Counted from the first letter of the stretch, positions 30,658 to 42,068 are shown. The stretch is 64,000 bases of DNA from Tethya wilhelma (GCA_964030475.1 CAXIPT010000015.1:11672-75671), one strand, 5' to 3'. The notes: generated by a model from the letters alone, not told the origin. Made by a program: numbers and translations.

Positions 30658-33600
30658 TTCTTTGTTTTGTTGTTTGGAAGTGACACTCGCGATCAGGTGG
30701 ACCATGTGCTGCCTCTTTGTCATATGAGCCTTCAACTTTTCGCCGTTTATTTCTTTTAATAGCTCTTTCTTTTCGGCTCTCCTCACTTTGATTGTAATAG
30801 GCGATTGATCCCCCTTCAACTGCTGCCAAATGTTTGGAGCAAGTAGCCTTATCTAATTTGTATAAATTGATTATAGCAAATTGAAGTTGTTGTGGCTGGA
30901 GTTCCTTACTGTCTCGGTTTTTTCGTTCCACAGCATTTGTGTTTGTGGGACACCTGTCCCAAACAAAACTATCCATTTGAGAATAGTCTTTGGAGAGCAT
31001 TTGTAAGTGCTGTGGGCGCATCCACCACTCAGCCCATTTTTGCTAGTGACCAATCAGTGTGGTTGTCAATTAATTTAGAATCATCACTGGTAATTCCTTT
31101 AATTTTTCCAACAAGAAATGTTGCTGATCTTAACTTACATAACACTTCAAAAGCTATACAAACTGTGCTGCCATATCTATTTTTTGGATGCTGGAAGCAA
31201 TGACAGTGAATAACCGTTTTTCATCATTTGAAAGACAAATACGATCCCTTATCCGTTGCCAAGATCGTATCCAATGAACACCACAACCTTTCAATAGTTT
31301 AACTGCTTGTTCATTTCCAACTACTTTACGTAAGCCATTGACCTCCGCGTCACTCCAGTCAATGACAACTCCTAACAGACTTTTTCCAGGTTCAAATGTA
31401 GAGTGTTCTACCTTGCAGTGAGAAAAAGTTTTTCCAAATGCGAGTGCATAGGCTTCAGCATTTTGTTTGGTCATTCTTACTCGACTTACTATATTCCATT
31501 CGAGTGTGGTATAATTAAAAGCCACCATATTAAACAAGTATGGATAGTCTCTGGTTTCATTGTAAGTAACATCCGCCTCAACAAATTCAGCCTCTGCAAG
31601 CAGTTTGTTCATTAAGGGATTGGCACAGTAAATGTACTGAATTTCGTTTTCAATCCCTGCAGAGACTAAATATGGTCTACAAAGTTTTTTAATTTTTTTG
31701 ATTTCGCCAATATTTCCGGTGCACTTTTCATCTTCTAAATCTATTCTGTCAGCAATATGTTCAAATTCAAAAATACTCCATTGAGATCCGAACACTGTTT
31801 GGGACTTAGCCTTTCTAACCTCTCTTGCCAGTTTTCCCAAATGGTTGCTTGCTTTATCGACTGCACCCGGTACAATTGATAGGCCTTTTCCTTTAGAGAT
31901 CTCAAAAGGTTTTAGAGTTGGATTACTGCTTGTTGCTTTTGAAATTGCTTCTTTGACAAACGAGCATACTTTGGTAGAGCTGTGCATAGGGTGGTTATGG
32001 AGATTTGTTACCTTCTCTTTTTGGTGCATTACAAATGCAAATATCCACCTTCTATTGTCATTTGGATTACAAGGATACACGTAAGCAAAGTTCACTGGAC
32101 ATGGGTGTTTATCCTTGGACTTTATTAGTTTTTGGTTGTGTTGAGAGCAAGGACGTTGAGCAGACATTGGTGCAACATAGTCACATCCCTCGTGTGGACA
32201 TAGTTTCACTCCATTACATGAGGCAATTCTATACATCAAATTCTCGGATTTTCCAGCTATGCTGACAGTAGTTTGCCTATCTTTATTCCAGCTTCCTTTA
32301 GATATTTGTATATCATCCCACATAAAATGACAATTTGACATGCAACATTGGGGAAGTTTTGTAAAGTCCTTTACAAAATAAGCTGTCTGTATAGATGGTG
32401 ACGAGAAAACACCAGGAAATTGGTAATCACCTTTATCTGAAATGGTATGCCAATTTTCTTTATCTTCTAGTAATTTTCGTACGACTATCAACCCATGGGT
32501 TCCCTTACCAGCTCGTTTTGACATACATGGAACATCTGCACATGCTACTTTGCTTGATTGTGAAGTACATACATTTTTTGGTCGATTATTAGGAGACTTA
32601 CGATCAACTATTTCAAATTCATTTATTAAAGTAGGAACCACAAACTTTGTTTCTTCATTAATAACCTTATAACCTTCAGTAGTTGTTGTGATTATCCCTT
32701 GTACACCATAATGTTGACTTTGTTTGATTATGGATTTAATTGTTTTTTTGCAGTACCGAGGACATGGCACTTTCTAATGAACAGGCGCCACCACATTTCA
32801 TTGTGTCCATATGCATTTCCGTATGACATGCTTAGTTTGTTAAAATTATTGGTCCATGCAAGTGTGCTTCCCCTAATCCATTGAGCTATCTTTACCTCTC
32901 CCTTGGAGCCAATCACTTCAATGGCATTATACAAGACTTTCAGCTCATTAGTTAAGTCAGCATGCATTTTTTGTACCTTTAAGTTATTACTACAAACATC
33001 ACAACAGGAATCCTGCGGATCCTCTTGAACTAATTCTACATCACTTTGCAATTCGCCAAAGTACTCCAGAAGAGATTTTTTCCTACATTTGCATACTAGA
33101 TCAGAAGTGACATATTTCCAAGACTCTGAAAATTCATTTAAAACTCTGTCACAAGCAATTGGATTCATAATTTTTCCTTTTATCCAGGCTCCAGCATGTT
33201 CAATATGGGAGTTTGCATAAAAAATTGTTGCTTTACTTGGTAGACCATCCCTACCTGCCTGACCTAACTCCTGAGCCCAACTACACAGATTCTCAGGAGT
33301 ACCAAACCTAATGATGTGTCTAATATCTGGTTGATTAATGCCCATACCAAATGCACTTGTAGCGACCATTACTTTTATCTCCTTATTTCTCCATTTCATG
33401 TAGCTTTCATTTCTTGATTTTATATCCATTTCACCGTAGTAAGCCACTGATTCTATTCCTATATGACTTAGTTCACTCATTATTGGACCAACATCATCAA
33501 TAAAATCTGTATAAATGATTGCACTGGCTTCACTATCCACCATTTCGGACACACGTGAAGCAAAGTAAGAAAAATCTTTTCTATGGACAGTTGAGGGAAT

Positions 33601-34828
33601 ACACTCACAGGCTATAGTAATATTTGGTCGATTAATGCTACCCTTTGTGATGAATGGGTTTCATAAAAGCTTTAGGATGCTTTCTTGAACTGATGGTGGT
33701 GCCGTTGCAGTTAAGCATGCAATTGGAGTTGAAGGAATTCATTCTTTAGATTATCAAGTTGTCTGTAGGCTTGTCTAAACTCCTGCCAGTAATGATAGAG
33801 ATGAGCCTCATCAATAGCTATCATAGACAATTGATTGGCACTTGCTAGATCTTTTATTTTAGTTAGTTTTTCTTGTTTACTCATCCATTCAGGAGTTACA
33901 AAAATTAAATTCACATCACTGTCCGCTGATAGCACAGTTTGTTCCATATTGAGGTCAGATTGTGCAGAGCCTAAATATGCTGCTGGAATGTTTTGCTCTT
34001 CACAGTTCTTTACCTGGTCTTGCATTAAACTAATTGTAGGTGTAATAATAAGAGACTTTTTGTTTTCATGCACAGCTGGGAACTTGAAACAAAGCGACTT
34101 TCCACTTCCTGTAGGTTGGGCAATGAGGCAATCTTTGCCTGCTAACAGTGCTGATATGGCATCCTTTTGATATGGTCTGAACCTTGTTAAGTTGAACCTT
34201 TCAGCAAGTGTCATAACCATTGATGCTTCTTGAAATGTTCTACTCGACCCAGGTGAATCACTAATGTCAAAATCATTAAATGATGTATCAAATTCTGAAT
34301 CGGACTCTGTTTTTTCATTACAGTAACTGTTCATACCAGCATTTAATTTGGTAGCTTCTTTAGCTAAACTTTCGGCCTGCAGGTCCATGCTTTCTACATC
34401 TGATTTACTATGACATTGTGCATGATGTTGATCATTCATAACTGTAGGTACATGATTTGCTCTATTAGGGTGTTTGTGGAATTTTTTGCAGCAATCTCCA
34501 CAAAAGACTTTGTCACAATCACTGCACTGATATTCACCACTGTCGTAACATATTTCACAATTGCCACTTCCACCCTTAAGGCTAAGAAACAGGTTGATGT
34601 TAGAACCATTTGGAATATTTTCCATGACATCTTTAGTCAGTAGTTTGTTCTCAAATGGAAGAATCTGAATATGTTTTGGAATCCCAGTTTTTTCATAGAT
34701 TTTGCTTTCTAAAATGTCAGGGTTTTGGGCACAATTTGTATAGGGTGTAATACTGTTATTGAAATTTCGGACATAAACTGTGAACAAGTTGTGATGACTC
34801 TGATTTGGGAGTTGACATTCAGGGGTAT
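30658..34828 (-). pseudogene. Ubl - B-box - RecQ helicase - MULE-like transposase fusion, several frame breaks
   Basis: Begins after AAAATAG at 34828. Order: ubiquitin-like region (residues about 23-96 counting from 34853, ending SLKGGSG); B-box-like zinc finger (CEICYDSGEYQCSDCDKVFC, about 99-137); RecQ helicase with Walker A QPTGSGKS (246-253), ITPTISLMQDQ, DEAH (348-351), then VATSAFGMGINQPDIRHIIR, QELGQAGRDGLPS and a RecQ zinc motif (CCDVC). The chain then passes through a winged-helix-like stretch into a MULE-like transposase: a Cys/His zinc region (CPHEGC ... LHNHP), Asp in EADVTY (about 31573), Asp in VIDWSDAE (about 31360), CGVHW, and Glu in TNTNAVERKN (about 30931). Lesions: one-base shift near 33730, TGA at 33661-33663 where CGA is expected, and shifts near 32755, 31154 and 31030. 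The joins are seamless at the protein level, so one long protein was ancestral. Role (inference): helicase-assisted cut-and-paste transposition. Confidence 0.75.
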
Positions 34829-35096
34829 CTATTTTAGCAATTTTAAATATCAATAATTAGGCTTACCAATTTAATACAAAATATCATATTACTCTAAACT
34901 GAATAAAATTAATATCATACGTATATTATAATGGCATTAAATTTTGCTAATCAGGCATGATTGCTATAATGAGCTAGCCTGATAAGCTAGCCCTTGTATG
35001 CATATGCTTAAGTTTTTAATTTTATAACAAACTTCCCAGCTGGACAAACTGTTACAGATTTAATAATGTGACGATACTTATATAGCTCGTGCTTAC

Positions 35097-36001
35097 CAGA
35101 TTTTGTTACAGTCACTATATTTTGACTCTCATCACATGGACAGCGTGGGGAAACAAGCTTGTCCATACAGTTCTGGTGATCATCGCAACTTGTGACAGAA
35201 AATGCATCCCCAGCTGTGTATATAACATGATTGAAGTATCACTATGACCTTTGCATGACTGTTAATAGTAATTTATTACACTGTGTTACTATACTGTGGG
35301 TGACTTGTATTGAAAAAAAAAGTGTTGTTAAATAAACTCAGTGGTCAAAATATCAAAGATATTGTGGTTTAATTATGGTATAGCTCATGCAGACTGTCTG
35401 TATCTTTGTACTGTAGTATTTCTGTTGCTTACATGTACCTGTACTGCTTCGGGATCCACTGTCTGACCGCCAAAATAATTGGGATAATGTTTTCAATCCA
35501 AGGTGGTGTTTATATATTTCTTGCCTGGTACACATGCAATATATAGTCATGATGATATATCAGATGATGAAGTGAACATTGGTAATAATAATGCTATTCA
35601 TGATTAGATCGTAAATTATAAAAGTATTAAACTTCTTACCGAAGTTTATTGTTGTACTCTGTTATGTTCTGTAAGAGTAAAACCTTTACACTATTCCAAG
35701 AGCTTCTCCATTTTCTGATCATAATCTCATCAATCGGTTCTTGTAAATCAGTTAGATCCTTCAGAATTGTCAACAAGAATAGAAAACACCAGCCTGATAT
35801 CAAACAATAGCCACCGGAAAAGTGTCTTCTGGCATGAAAAAGATTACCATATGGCATTGGAGTAAAGAGAATGTTTGCATTGCCTTCTGGTCCAACAGTG
35901 GCTGTGTTGACTGGGAGGAATACTTCTAAAGAAGCAGGCTCAATGCCATAGTCACCTCCCAGAAGAACAAGTAGAAGAACTCTCAAATACTTTAACTTCA
36001 A
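35097..36001 (-). CDS. Upstream exons of the RecQ-MULE element (three exons), function unknown
   Basis: Exon A 36001-35640 encodes about 120 residues starting KLKYLRVLLLVLL, then GIEPASLEVFLPVNTATVGP and a hydrophobic CLISGWCFLFLLTILKDL, ending at CTTCG-GTAAGA. Exon B 35524-35439 lies between TACCAG and GTACAT. Exon C 35213-35097, between ACACAG and GTAAGC, encodes a Cys-rich segment (SCDDHQNCMDKLVSPRCPCD). The first codon is TTG here but ATG in the second copy (62771), so the start has mutated in this copy. The exons point toward the helicase exon at 34828 and may be its N-terminus or a separate upstream gene of the element. I do not recognise the domains. Confidence 0.5.
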
Positions 36002-36264
36002 GATACTCAGACTACTTCAGCTCACTGCAACTAGTCACTTACTGCATGATAATTATGCTACTCCCACCAAACTCGAACTACCATTCAGCTGGTTGACCAA
36101 TCGTTGCACTTCAGCTCCACCCATGCATCTTTCTGCACATGCGCATTTACGCAACCTTAAAAAGTATAGTACGTACTGATTCATATTTATACATCTTCTA
36201 TTGTAATTGTGCCAGTGTCCTTCTGCAGTGTCTCTTGCTATGTATATTATGTACTTCCCTCGCA

Positions 36265-36527
36265 GAGTGTACACATGGGGAGGTTTTATGCAAAACAATT
36301 TTAATGAAAGGAACTTCCTCCTTGGTCAGTTCAGAGTGAAGATAATGAGCCATTAATCATGCAAAATACAGGATTTACCCTTGATTTACCTTTTGCATAA
36401 ATCGGTCCCATGATAGATGCAAGTCTTTAACTCAGAATTTATGCAAAATGGCCATTAATGAAAGGAACTTACTCAGCACGCGACCGTTCGTAGAGATAAT
36501 GATATTCATTGCCTCGATTGCGATTAA
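36265..36527. repeat. Right long terminal inverted repeat of the RecQ-MULE element
   Basis: Complement of the left repeat from GAGTGTACACATGGGGAGG to TTGCGATTAA. Sequence from 36528 to 36780 continues with TTGCATAA motifs and a tandem pair of TTGCATAAATCAATCCC / CTAGAGTGACTCGT units (about 36670-36740), which may be subterminal DNA of the same element. Confidence 0.85.
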
Positions 36528-36780
36528 AGACAGGGTTTACCCACGATCAGGCTTTTGCATAATTCCTTCCCGTATAGTACAGTCAGTATAATATCTTGCT
36601 TTATACTCAGCGTTTTATGCAGATTACAAGTTGCATAATTCCACCCCTTGAGTGACCCAAGGTAAGTCTTGCATAAATCAATCCCTAGAGTGACTCGTGG
36701 AAATCGTTGCATAAATCAATCCCTAGAGTGACTCGTAGAATTTTTGTTACTTTTATGCAAAAGTCACTAGGACCATGAGC

Positions 36781-37402
36781 AAGGCAGCTGCCACTAAAAA
36801 TGAATTTTTATTTGGTATTTTCTTTAACTTATAAGCTGACTAATCTCAAAATTTTGCTACAGCACATAGACAGAAAGGCAAGCCAAAGCTTTGTACATGC
36901 TTGTCTAATCCAAGCGCTTTCAAATTCATAGAGCAGCTTTCTACTCGTGAATATTGCCTCTCCTTGTACGGCAATCGTGTACAGGTTATTTTGAGGCTCT
37001 TGGAACTTACTGTACCTAGAATCTATCTCATTACTGGCAAGCGCTTACCTCCTTGAGTCGATTAGCTGTCTTCTTTCCTAGCTACTCGCTTCTCACTAAA
37101 TAAATTTAGTCCCCACGTGGCTGGCCGTGGTAATATTCAGCATGTACTGTACATGATCTAATTATGATACGGAGAGTATACGGACCGCCCATAGTTTACC
37201 TAGCAACAACTTTACAACCGTTTTTCTAGGAAGCCACGAGTGGAGGCAGGGCTGCTTGCAAGAGCTGTATCTGGAAAACTACTTGAGCTATGCGCATCAA
37301 ATTTTGATATGTGTTTCCTGGGAAGGCCTAGATATACCTGGAATAGCTAACTCAAAATTCGCAGACTTTCCTAACCGGCACGTTTTCCCTTGACAGGTCA
37401 CA
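36781..37402 (-). mobile_element. TGTGAGG-family element, one end missing (reverse orientation)
   Basis: Follows the interior of the 14388 element from GGCAGCTGCC to the end GGTCACA (36781-37402), flanked by TA on the right. The other end is lost at the junction with the RecQ-MULE element. On the right it abuts an acidic piggyBac-like coding segment. Confidence 0.75.
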
Positions 37403-38428
37403 TATATTGCTGATGGAAGTGATGATGATCTTGGTATGTCTGATGATGAGGATGATTACTATGGGTTTGACACAGATATAATAATTATTTCCAAACACAA
37501 GACTAAAATAAGAGCAACAATTATACTTATTATTGCTACACATCAGCTTCAAATTCCCCAAGCCTAGGACCAAGCACTCATGAGTCTCCAAGAACACCCT
37601 TCTGTAAGAAATACAAACATTAATTTTGAAAGGAAAAATTATTTATATTCTAATGCTATTCCAGCTCCACTTACTGTCAGTTCTGGACAAAGTTGTAAGT
37701 TATAGCTAGATATTGCAAAGCTACCACTTGAACTACCACTTGATCTTGAACATTCTTCCAGCTTCGTGTTACAATCCAGTAGACTCTCCACACCAGAAGT
37801 CACCACGTCATCCCACTGGATTACATACAAGTTTGTCACAGTATAGCTATCAGCCAGGAGATATATAAATACACAACAATATTATAATTTTTTTAGGTGC
37901 ATCTCTTGAACTGAGTGAATGTCCAATACCGCCCTCCAACAATTCATCATTCACATCCAATGCTCAATCTGGTGACTCTTCAACTGACTCACCTAACCAT
38001 GGTTCTTCACAAGTTCTACATTCACCCTCCAATGACACTGCATCTCCAATTGGCTCCCAAACCAGCAATGAGTCTAGTGCAGAAACATGTATGAGCATGC
38101 ATAAAAACTTGCTACACTATATAGCACATATAATCCATGAAAAATATGTACCAAAGAAATATTTCCTCAATATTTAGATCACCATCCGTCAGATACATCA
38201 AACTCAAGAAATTCCAGTCAAGAATCTGATAATCAAACAAGTATGTATACGTATGAGTGAATACACGTATATGACAGAGAATATTGAGTGTGCGTCTGTG
38301 TGTGTGTGTGAGAAAGTATGTGAGTGCGTATGAGAGAAAACCCTGTTGCTTGAACGATAATTCTGCATAATTCACAGCTGACACAAATCGATCCAGAAGT
38401 AGATCTCCTAGTAGACAGAGAAGCAGAG
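37403..38428 (+). CDS. Probable N-terminal exons of the piggyBac protein (acidic, Ser/Thr-rich)
   Basis: An acidic piece (IADGSDDDLGMSDDEDDYY) directly after the MITE resembles the acidic N-terminus of piggyBac transposases. Candidate exons with consensus borders are 37547-37603 (TSNSPSLGPSTHESP-like, donor GTAAGA), 37897-38088 (acceptor TTTTTAG, Ser/Asn-rich, donor GTATGA), 38178-38240 (acceptor ATTTAG, donor GTATGT) and 38378-38428 (acceptor TTCACAG, Arg-Ser stretch NRSRSRSPSRQRSR, donor GTAAGA). The phase of the last junction into the RGG exon does not fit simply, so the model is provisional. Confidence 0.4.
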
Positions 38429-38504
38429 GTAAGAATACAATATTCAGTACAGATATATTACAAAGAAGTAAATAGTGATAACATTTTTAATAAAATAACA
38501 TACT

Positions 38505-40537
38505 ATGAGAAGAAGAGGGCAGAGAGGACAGTTGAGAAGAGGGAGAAGGCAGTCAGGCAGAGGGAGAGGACAAACGAGAGGAGGACAGACCACGGGAGGA
38601 CAGACAACCAGAGGAAGAGGACAGACGAGAGGAAGACAGACCACGGGAGGACAGACAACCAGAGGGAGAGGACAGACCACGGGAGGACAGACAACCAGAG
38701 GGAGAGGACAGACGAGAGGAGGACAGACAACCAGAGGGAGAGGACAGACGAGAGGAGGACAGACCACAGGAGGACAGACAACCAGAGGGAGAGGACAGAC
38801 GAGAGGAGGACAGAAAACCAGAGGAAGAGGGTCTGGCAGGGATGGACAAGGAGACAAAGTGACCGAGAATAATGAAAAGAATCTGAAAAACATCCTGAAC
38901 AATCCTAATGCCAGTAAGCTGACTAGTCAACTGAAGCTAGATGGATACAGGAGCATCAACACACACACACACACACACACTCACACACACCATACACTTG
39001 ACTTGATAGAGTGGTCAGAAAGAGCAACAAATGTACGAGTGGACGAATTCACTGAGAGTACTGGGCTAACAACCTACATTCCGAATGATCCTCTCGAGTG
39101 TTTTGGTCTGATATTTGATGATGACATCATAGATATATTTGTCATGGAGACAAATCGTTATGCCCAACAAGTACTAGCCAGTCAATCCTCGAATGTTCAA
39201 TGGTGGACTACACCACTGCTGAGGAGATCAGGGCGTATTTCGGGTTCATAATTCTGATGGGTGTGAACCAACTATCAGAGTTGAGAGATTATTGGTCAAC
39301 CGATCCATACCTCCACTATTCTCCAATAGCTGACAGAATCGCCAGAGATCGTTTTGAGGAGATCACACAGTACCTTCACTTTGTCAACAATGACGATCTA
39401 CCATCCAGAGGAGACCCCAATTTCAGCCGTACTCAGAAAATAGATCCCATTTTGAAGCGAGTGAAGGCCAACTGTTCGAACGTTCTGAATCCTAGGAGAG
39501 ATTTGAGTGTTGATGAGGCCATGATTCCTTTCAAGGGTCGTTCATCTCTGAAGCAATACATGCCGAAGAAACCGGTGAAACAGGGCTTCAAAGTATGGGT
39601 GGTTGCCGAGGCAAACTCGGGATACTTCCTGGATTTCAATGTATACACAGGTGCATCAGGTGATGGTTCCGAGCAAGGATTGGCAAATAAAGTAGTTCTG
39701 TCACTTACAGAGCGATACCATCATCAAAACAGGCATGTCTACTGCGACAATTACTTTACCTCTGTCGATCTGTTCCACAAGTTGCATGAGAATGGAACGT
39801 ATGCATGTGGAACAGCTAGGCCGGACAAGAAGGCATACCCATCAGAGATGTTGCAGGATTCGGGACGAATGCAACGAGGTGAGTACAGATTTCGGCAACA
39901 TGAGAGCTTAGTGGCAACAGTTTGGAAGGACACTAAGCATGTCAAGATGCTTTCCACAGCCAACAATGCCGACGAAACATCTCCAGTGGAACGAAAAACT
40001 CATGATGGCAGCAAGATTCAAGTTCCATGTCCAAAATGCATCACCGACTACAATTCACATATGTCAGGTGTTGACAAAGGTGACCAGTTGCGAGGCTACT
40101 ACCGTGTTCGGCTAAAATCACGCAAGAATTACAAATACTTGTTTTGGTTCTTGTTCGATGTGGCAGTCACCAATGCATATCTTCTTCTCTCACATTTCTG
40201 CGTGACATCCTCATCCAAGCCAGAGAGCATGCTGCAGTTTCGTCTGAGACTAGCGAGACAACTCATTGGGACAAACTTGTCACGGAAGAGACCTGGAGGG
40301 CCTAGGCGGAGAAGACGCACAAGGCTTACACCAGTCGCTCCCAGAGCTATAGCAAACATCCACCATTTTCCTGAAAAAAGGAAGAAAGGAAGATGTGAAC
40401 AGTGCAGATCACAATCACACCGCTGTGAGACAGTATAGTATTGTCCATCATGTCCAGGACAACCTAGTCTCAGCTTCACAGGAAGGAACGATGGAAGTAA
40501 CTGCTTCGTAATTAGACACAGCTCATCTATCACAACC
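38505..40537 (+). pseudogene. piggyBac transposase with RGG-type repeat N-terminus; frameshift and premature stop
   Basis: The first frame (38505-39251) holds an Arg/Gly/Gln/Thr repeat region, a His-Thr run from a CA repeat, then the family start (VDEFTESTG, VMETNRYAQQ). Near 39205 a one-base shift moves to the second frame (AEEIRAYFGFIILMGVNQLS ... YWSTDPYLHYS). The catalytic acidic residues are visible: LSVDEAMIPFKG, YCDNYFTS and MSGVDKGDQL. The C-terminal Cys-rich zinc region (CEQCRSQSHRCETV) is cut by TAG at 40436-40438, but the same frame continues YCPSCPGQPSLSF ... NCFVIRH to about 40537. The stop therefore truncates the cross-brace zinc finger that binds the element ends in this family. 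PiggyBac inserts at TTAA and leaves no footprint. Confidence 0.85.
38510..38830. repeat. Minisatellite encoding GRGQTRGGQTT-type RGG repeats
   Basis: Units built from GGAGGACAGACAACCAGAGG and GAGGACAGACGAGAGGAGGA alternate about eight times. In the transposase frame they give RGRGQTRGGQTTRG repeats, which resemble RGG boxes; in another frame they give EDRREEDRQPEGE repeats. No stop occurs in either frame over the tract. Confidence 0.85.
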
Positions 40538-40605
40538 TCCCCATAAAACCATCAGTATAAACTTACATCATATTCACGTCATCATGGTATCAAAACTTTT
40601 GAATT

Positions 40606-41216
40606 TTAGTCCTTGTCCTTGTCTTTGTCACAGTCCCCTGGTGTATACAAAATAATAAAGAGTTAGTAACTTTGTATACGGAAAAGAATGCAATTGTTAG
40701 CACTACAAACTTACCTATCCTGTCATTGTCTTCGTCATGGTCCCCTGGTGTGTACAAATAAGAGTTAGTAACTTTGTACTGTTGTACAAGTTGCTATGGA
40801 AAAGAATGCGATTGTTAGCACTACAAACTTACCTATCCCGTCCTTGTCTTCATCACGGTCCCCTGGTGTGTACAAATAAGAGTTAGTGACTTTGTACTGT
40901 TGTACAGGTTGCTATGGTAAAGAATGCAATTGTTAGCACTATAAACTTACCTATCCCGTCCTTGTCTTCATCACGGTCCCCTGGTGTGTACAAATAAGAG
41001 TTAGTGACTTTGTACTGTTGTGCAGGTTGCTATGGAAAAGAATGCAATTGTTAGCACTACAAACTTACCTATCCTGTCCTTGTCTTCGTCGCGGTCCCCT
41101 GGTGTGTACAAATAAGAGTTAGTAACTTTGTACTGTTGTACAGGTTGCTACGGGAAAAAATGCAATTGTTAGCACTACAAACTTACCTATCCCGTCCTTG
41201 TCTTCGTTGCGGTCCC
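40606..41216 (-). other. Array of 118-bp units each carrying a 30-nt micro-exon, with terminal exon
   Basis: On the minus strand, five 30-base segments lie at 41187-41216, 41069-41098, 40951-40980, 40833-40862 and 40715-40744, spaced exactly 118 bp apart. Each is preceded by TGTACACACCAG and followed by GTAAGTTTGTAG, good acceptor and donor signals. Read in phase 1 they encode GDRDEDKDGI or close variants (DHDEDNDRI in the last), in-frame whether skipped or included. A sixth segment, 40606-40637, has the same acceptor but ends in a stop (DCDKDKDKD then TAA), so it looks like the terminal exon. Asp spacing resembles calcium-binding thrombospondin-3 or EF-hand loops. Upstream exons were not found, so the parent gene is unknown. 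Confidence 0.55.
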
Positions 41217-41818
41217 CTGGTGTGTACAAAGAGTTGTAGTAAGTTTGTACTGTTGTACAGGTTGCTAAGAATGCAACTGTAAACTGTACACTATTCTATC
41301 TTGTTCTAGTATACATATTTACTCATCAGATTTGTTGGGAGAGAGAAAAATATATGGCTATTTGTAGCAAGGAAATAGTTTGCCACCAACTTCTAGGCAG
41401 TTGCCAAGTTAGTGTGAACTTATAGTGTATTACTATACGCTTACTAGTGAGTGTCTTGAACTCCAATGGCCACGCAAGAAAATACAATTCACCTGTAGCA
41501 AGACTTGAAAGGTATCTCATATCCCACTCAACAAAGTTTATATTTTGAGATCGCTTACACTTTTCTTGAGGTTGTTTTGTTTATCTCTCTACTATAGAAA
41601 GGCTAATAGTGAAGCGCTGCTTCCTCTTTAGTCCAAGACAGCGCTCTCTTCTCAGCTTCGCCTTCTTCTTGCGTTCAATGGCGGCTACGCGTAGAAATTG
41701 CAGTAAACGCAAACACATGCAATGCTCACTTGAAGGGTCAAAGGTCGCCGCGTGCAAAACCACAAACATTTCTGATTTAGCGGAAGTGAATTTCAATAAA
41801 AAATTCGGCCCTAAAGAG
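41217..41818. other. Spacer between micro-exon array and the piggyBac right end
   Basis: Short frames on both strands (for example 41326-41520 minus, 41609-41863 plus) lack family features. Nothing else was recognised. Confidence 0.35.
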
Positions 41819-41863
41819 TTAATATATGACGAGTTCACTCGTCATTGGGCTGTAAAGGTTTAA

Positions 41864-42068
41864 AAAATTTTTCTAAGAGAAAAAAATTCACTTTTCACAA
41901 AAAACGTTTATTTTGTCTTGAAAACACTTTTCAGCACAAAAGAAACACTTTTGTTAAATTTTACTTTTTTCAACACATGGAGCATTCTCTTGGTGTAAAA
42001 AACATTGTTAGTAAAAAACAAAGTTTTTTCACGGAAGAGATAAAGAACTTAGTGTTTTTTAGTGACTA
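41864..42068. repeat. Single satellite monomer in reverse orientation
   Basis: First appearance of the satellite with the opposite polarity: GCACAAAAGAAACACTTTTG, CAACACATGGAGCATTCTCT, TTGGTGTAAAAAACATTG, GATAAAGAACTTAGTG. It ends at the TA before the CTCAG element and resumes at 48485 after it. Confidence 0.88.

Larger units (their letters stand above)
29264..36780 (-). mobile_element. DNA transposon encoding a RecQ helicase-MULE transposase fusion, long TIRs
   Basis: Inverted repeats of about 265 bp bound the coding part: 29264-29534 and 36265-36527, about 95% alike (TCGCAATCAAGGCAATGAAT on the left against TCGCAATCGAGGCAATGAAT on the right, read inward). All genes inside read right to left. 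The left end abuts a MITE inserted at TTAA, so the outermost bases are lost. The right side continues with more TTGCATAA-type motifs to about 36780. A second, partial copy in reverse orientation starts at 62421. Confidence 0.8.
37403..41859 (+). mobile_element. piggyBac transposon, left end lost
   Basis: Holds a spliced piggyBac transposase gene. On the right are two nested end-like structures: GGCCCTAAAGAG-TTAA at 41807-41822 and, further out, ATGACGAGTTCACTCGTCAT with a TTAA at 41860-41863 that reads inward TTAAACCTTTACAGCCC, similar to the end at 8831. The first may be a MITE end inserted next to the true terminus. The left terminus is replaced by a MITE fragment. Confidence 0.65.

Noticed and set aside
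31403..34170. Plus-strand frames opposite the helicase and transposase exons
   Set aside because: Shadows of the RecQ-MULE coding strand.
38444..38930. Minus-strand frames rich in CPPLVCPLPLVV and SSRLSSPSG
   Set aside because: Antisense of the RGG-coding minisatellite; low complexity with no supporting signals.
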